Source: Climacium dendroides
Taxonomy: Eukaryota; Streptophyta; Bryopsida; Hypnales; Climaciaceae
NCBI GenBank assembly: GCA_950106755.1
Contig: OX467092.1
Location: 28,488,582-28,552,581 of the forward strand
Reading direction: 5' to 3'
Length of the DNA: 64,000 nucleotides
The translations under genes and the position numbers were made by a program. Positions within the stretch are counted from its first letter, which is position 1; each line of letters begins with the position of its first letter. Shown here piece after piece: positions 59,633 to 64,000 of this stretch. The notes below the pieces were generated by a model that had not been told where the DNA came from, made no database searches, and was given only the letters and a program-made list of their open reading frames with translations.

Positions 59633-60552
59633 TTGTACTGCTAGGAAACCATCCCCAAGAAGACTTATCAAGGAACTGTAAACAGGCTTCCTCAGCTTGT
59701 CTTTAATCTGGTGCGAACATATCAGAGTTTCCAAAATCAGTTGATACTGAAATTAATAGCTCTCTAAATATGAGGCCTGTTGACTTATGCGCCTACTACT
59801 ACAGGCACACATAACTACCTCATCAATCCCGACTTTTACAAACAACAATTAAACGGCTTCTAACAAAACTAGAATTAATCTAGAATTGTGTGACTCAAAT
59901 AGACATGTAAAACTTTGAAATCCTGATCTCATGAGACAGCGGACCTTGTTCACCCATTTTCCCAGGAGCCAAGCAACTCTCCGTCGAAGGATACGGCCAT
60001 TTGGATGAGTATTACTCATTTCATGAACAAGAGCTCCTTCCCATTTGAAGCAAATGTTGAATTTATAAGAACAAGTTGATGATAGAGAAACAGCTTTAGA
60101 AGAAAATAATGAATATCGTAGAGAACCATTCCACCTTTTCCAGAAATCATGGACAAGTTGATAGGCCGTAAATCCAAGAACCCAAAAACAGATCATAAAG
60201 TGCTAATACAGCCTCCTAACAGCTATGCACAACCATTTCAGTGAGGAGACCTCGGAGACCGTCAAGGAAAACAAAAAGAAATCACGACATGACAACACGT
60301 TTTCCCAGGCAAGCTTCTTAACGGCATACAATCTCGAAAACATAGAAGATCATAGATGATGACTGTAAGATTAACTCACCAAGATTTGAAATCAATATAA
60401 TCATGGAGATCGTAATAAGCCGCCCCAACTGCATTACATGATGCTTCTTTGAGTAACAGAGCTGTTGTAATTTGTATGTCGGCCCCAGGAGCAACAGGCA
60501 GACATCCATCTGACGCTTGTTTGAGTACACTGACCACCACGGGAGCTAAAAG
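59633..60552 (-). pseudogene. Importin-11-like karyopherin, three-exon fragment
   Basis: 60552-60380 encodes ALLLKEASCNAVGAAYYDLH and YIDFKSW with donor GTGAGT. About 60050-59945 encodes EMSNTHPNGRILRRRVAWLL and GKWVNK. 59707-59633 encodes IKDKLRKPVYSSLISLLGDG and FLAVQ with donor GTGAGG. These three blocks are consecutive in plant importin-11-like nuclear import receptors. Flanking exons are missing or unrecognisable. Confidence 0.65.
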
Positions 60553-60576
60553 CTGCAGTTGATACACACTCTTCAC

Positions 60577-61077
60577 TTACAAGCATATAAACAAAAGTTG
60601 CAATAACAGATAACTTGTTAACAGGAGAAAAAGAGAAATGATATAGACTATACGCAAACACATTCTTGAAACCAATCCAAGTGCAACTGCATATAGACAA
60701 TAAACTACTAAATCCCTTGGAACCAATTTGATCGCGTAAAATTCAAAATCAATTAGATTAATCGAGAAGCTGCCCCATTTACCAAATAACGGAGTCATCC
60801 TATTAGCCATAAAATGCCCCACTTCCTTTGAACTCTCTTTCGATTCTTATTCTAAATTGCAGTTGAATTTTTGTTCAACTTATAGAATATTTAACTCTAA
60901 TACCAGGGAAATATCAGAACCAAAATTAGAACTATAGTACTCACATAGAAGCTTGAAGTGCCTATCTTCATGCGTTTCCTTTGAACAAGTATGAGTGCAT
61001 TCATTAACCCATATATTGGAACACAGATGTACAAGGAAAATTTGAACAAAGAATACCTCCCGATGATCAACCTTGAA
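60577..61077. other. AT-rich, no gene seen
   Basis: No supported gene or repeat. Confidence 0.45.
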
Positions 61078-61196
61078 GGGTTTAGGGTTTAGGGTTACAA
61101 GGGTGTTCCCAAAAAAATGGCATGTTTTTTTTGGGTTTAGGGTTTAGGGTTTAGGGTTTAGGGTTTAGGGTTTAGGGTTTAGGGTTTAGGGTTACA
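61078..61196 (+). repeat. Interstitial telomere repeats
   Basis: GGGTTTAGGGTTTAGGG at 61078, then about eight perfect TTTAGGG units at 61135-61190. Confidence 0.9.
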
Positions 61197-61304
61197 AGAG
61201 TGTCCCTAGGGGTATGGCCATTTTGGAGGTGGTTTTTATTGCACCAACCCCCCCATTAGCAACCCTTGCGAATTCAAAAATGAAAAAAGGAACCCTAATT
61301 TTTG
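61190..61304 (+). repeat. ~115-bp telomere-adjacent block, copy 1
   Basis: The block running from TTACAAGAGTGTCCCTAGGG to GGAACCCTAATTTTTG is repeated at 63509-63624. In both places it directly follows a TTTAGGG tract. Confidence 0.9.
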
Positions 61305-61559
61305 CTCCATTTGTGAGATATAGCAACTTTGACTTTAGGGTCCACAAGTTTGACTTTGCTCTTGCACACACAATTTGAAGAATTTTTTGAAGAGAATCAT
61401 ATTTTCGGGTTTGGCTTCATAAGAGCTACCCAAAAATATCTTTTACTTCTAAAAATAGTAACTTTGATTTTTAGGTTCCTTAAGGAATAGGGTGCACATA
61501 AGAGCTTCACGAAATGCATTTTATTTCATTTTTGATATGATGAATGGATAGGGTTTTAT

Positions 61560-62625
61560 GTAGGGGTGACAACATGACGTGGCACGTTTTGATTGGACGC
61601 TCCATGTACAAGTTATGGACGGATGAAGTTTCGAAATCCAAACTTCATCCATCAATTGCCGCTACATTTGATGTCCGATTGGGGGGTGTAAGGTATTTTT
61701 GGAAATTACTCAAGGGCACCTACAAGGTGAAGCTTTTATCTCAATCCAAAAATAGAAAGTTACGAGGGTCAAAACGCGAGGGTGTTCAAATGCACTTTTG
61801 CATGGAGAAGGGCGATTAAAATCCAAGGGCATCGTCACGTAGGTCTTGTCGAGGGGATTCCAGAATGATGTGGCACTCTTCAATTGGATGCTCCATGTGC
61901 AAGTTATGGACGGATGAAGTTTGAAAATTCAAACTTCATCCATCATTTGGCACTACGTTCGGCGTCCGATTGGGGAGTGCAAGGTATTTTTGGAAAGGGC
62001 TCAAGGGCATCTACAAGGTGAAGCTTTTACCTCAATCCAAAAATAGAAAGTTACGAGGGTCAAAATGAGAGGGTGTTCAAATGCACTTTTGCATGGAGAA
62101 GGGCAATAAAAATCCAAGGGCATCGTCACGTAGGTCTTTTCGAGGGGATTCCAAAATGATGTGGCACTCTTCGATCGGACGCTCCATGTACAAGTTATGG
62201 ACGGATGAAGTTTGAAAATTCAAACTTCATCCATCATTTGGCACTACGTTCGGCGTCCGATTGGGGACTGCAAGGTATTTTTGGAAAGTGCCCAAGGGCA
62301 TCTACAAGGTGAAGCTTTTACTTCAATCCAAAAATAAAAAGTTACGGGGGTCAGAACGAGAGGGTGTTCATATGCACTTTTGCATGGAGAAGGGCGATTA
62401 AAATCCAAGGGCATCGTCACGTAGGTCTTGTCGAGGGGATTCCAGAATGACATGGCACTCTTTGATTGCATGCTCCATGCACAAGTTATGGATGGATGAA
62501 GTTATGAAATCCAAACTTCATCCATCATTTGCCGCTACATTTGGCGTTTGATTGGAGAGCGTTAGGTATTTTCAGAAAGTGCTCGAGGGCATTTACAAGG
62601 TGGTGCATTAATTTGATGCTAAAAA
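61560..62625 (+). repeat. Subtelomeric ~297-bp satellite, about 3.6 units
   Basis: Units start at about 61566, 61863, 62153 and 62446 (TGAYRTGGCACTCTT). Each has a hairpin (GGATGAAGTTTGAAAATTCA pairing with AACTTCATCCATC), then AAGGTGAAGCTTTTA and GGGCATCGTCACGTAGGTCT. The frame at 61544 is a by-product. Confidence 0.9.
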
Positions 62626-62689
62626 TTATAATTTTGTGAGGTCAAAACAAGTGTATTACGAATGTGTTGTAGTTTAAAGGACCAAGTTA

Positions 62690-63460
62690 GATAATATTAC
62701 AAATTTATACGTAAATGTTTGCAATCAAGTCCCAACATAAGACCCATATTCTTTAGGTTTATGGAATGCATGACACTATTATTGAACTCAAAGTTTTTTT
62801 TGAAATTATAAATGACTATATTTTAAGTGGGTTGTAGTTTGAAGAACCGAAATAAGAATATGTTACAAATTTGTACGTAAGGGTTTAAAAATAAGTGTAC
62901 TCATAAGTTCCAAATTCATTAGACTTGTGGAATTCATGAGAATAATTTTGAAATTCATGTTAGTTTTTAATTTATGAATGAATGTATGTTAAGTGGGCTG
63001 TAATTGAGTGAACGAAATAATCAAATATCACAAATTTCTACGTATGTATATAGAATTGAATGTACCCATAAGTTTTAAATATTTTAATTTTGTGGAATTC
63101 ATGAGAATAATTTTGAAATTCATGTTAGTTTTTAATTTATAAATGAATGTATGTTAGGTGGGCTGTATTTTAGTGGACCAAAATAAGAAAATATCTCAAA
63201 TTTTTACGTATGTATATGGGATGAAGTGTTCCCATAAGTTTTAAATTTTCTAATTTGCTGGATTTCATGAGAATAATTTTGAAATTCATGTTATATTTTT
63301 AATTCATAAATGAACGTATGTTAGGTGGGCTGTAATTTAATGAACCAAAGAAGACTACATCTGAAATTTCTACTTATGTGTATAGAATGAAGTGAACCCA
63401 TAAGTTCTAAATTTTCTAATTTTGTGGAATTTATGAGAATAATTTTGAAATTCATGTTAT
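62690..63460 (+). repeat. Degenerate ~165-bp subtelomeric repeats
   Basis: GTGGGCTGTA-type landmarks occur near 62829, 62993, 63157 and 63326. Shared phrases include GAGAATAATTTTGAAATTCA and AAATGAATGTATGTTA. Confidence 0.85.
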
Positions 63461-63463
63461 ATT

Positions 63464-64000
63464 TTAGGGTTTAGGGTTTAGGGTTTAGGGTTTAGGGTTT
63501 TAGGGTTTAGGGTTACAAGAGTGTCCCTAGGGGTATGGCCATTTTGGAGGTGGTTTTTATTGCACCAACCCCCCCATTAGCAACCCTTGCGAATTCAAAA
63601 ATGAAAAAAGGAACCCTAATTTTTGGGTTTAGGGTTTAGGGTTTAGGGTTTTAGGGTTTAGGGTTTAGGGTTTAGGGTAGGGTTTAGGGTTTAGGGTTTA
63701 GGGTTTAGGGTTTAGGGTTTAGGGTTTAGGGTTTAGGGTTTAGGGTTTAGGGTTTAGGGTTTAGGGTTTAGGGTTTAGGGTTAGGGTTTTAGGGTTTTGG
63801 GTTTTAGGGTTTAGGGTTTAGGGTTTAGGGTTTAGGGTTTAGGGTTTAGGGTTTAGGGTTTGGGGTTTAGGGTTTAGGGTTTAGGGTTTAGGGTTTAGGG
63901 TTTAGGGTTTAGGGTTTAGGGTTTAGGGTTTAGGGTTTAGGGTTTAGGGTTTAGGGTTTAGGGTTTAGGGTTTAGGGTTTAGGGTTTAGGGTTAGGGTTT
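63464..64000 (+). repeat. Telomere (TTTAGGG)n array
   Basis: TTTAGGG repeats fill 63464-63508 and 63624-64000 with occasional variants (TTTTAGGG, TTAGGG, TTTGGGG). The G-rich strand reads outward, as at a chromosome right end. Array continues to the window edge. Confidence 0.95.
63509..63624 (+). repeat. ~115-bp telomere-adjacent block, copy 2
   Basis: Near-identical to 61190-61304 and embedded between telomere tracts. Confidence 0.9.

Noticed and set aside
61544..62471. Frames in the subtelomeric satellite
   Set aside because: They follow the 297-bp unit and differ between units by frame-disrupting changes.

Overview
The window is plant nuclear DNA. The right edge is a long array of the plant-type telomere repeat TTTAGGG, reading toward position 64000. 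Genes have GT-AG introns, and several decayed exons match conserved plant housekeeping proteins (peroxisomal 3-ketoacyl-CoA thiolase, PTB splicing factor, tryptophanyl-tRNA synthetase, importin-11, a BEACH protein). Abundant MULE- and DUF7869-type transposon genes and a Crinkler/RHS-like P-loop gene would fit a repeat-rich non-seed plant or streptophyte alga. I cannot name the species. The window is best read as a subtelomere built mostly of mobile elements.

Layout. 1-2460: AT-rich fragments of small repeats. 3810-22951: a ~19.1 kb element (element 1) with ~30 bp terminal inverted repeats and two divergent genes. A multi-exon gene of unknown family runs leftward (11589-4355) and a DUF7869 transposase-like gene runs rightward (19508-22391). 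Younger insertions sit between them (about 12.5-17.7 kb). About 24200-32054: a truncated relative (element 2) with a second, diverged copy of the multi-exon gene in the opposite orientation. 34721-42368: a three-exon MULE transposase gene whose second intron holds a ~3.2 kb element saturated with CCGGA/TCCGG. 44.4-48.2 kb: a Crinkler/RHS-like NTPase gene. 49.6-60.6 kb: minus-strand exon fragments of at least five unrelated housekeeping genes, split by a GT-rich minisatellite. 61.1-64.0 kb: subtelomeric satellites and telomere repeats.

The most unusual signal is shared by elements 1 and 2. Each carries its own short DNA palindrome, repeated many times upstream of its genes and again inside the introns of the multi-exon gene, but not in exons. 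Element 1 uses TATCSTCGASTCGASGATA-type sites, including an array with a 207-bp period and two sites 43 bp apart per unit. Element 2 uses TCAGGTCGGTCCGACCTGA-type sites. The multi-exon gene encodes, in order, an unassigned N-terminal region, an INGQH motif segment resembling ParB/DGQHR folds, unassigned domains, a charged coiled-coil region and an FCP1/NIF-type HAD phosphatase fold with a DLNG catalytic box. A plausible reading is a transposon family whose accessory protein recognises element-specific palindromes, by analogy with VANDAL/VANC in Arabidopsis. This is inference.

Most transposon reading frames are interrupted by single in-frame TAG or TGA codons and a few frameshifts, so they look recently inactivated. 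The pattern fits C-to-T/G-to-A decay.
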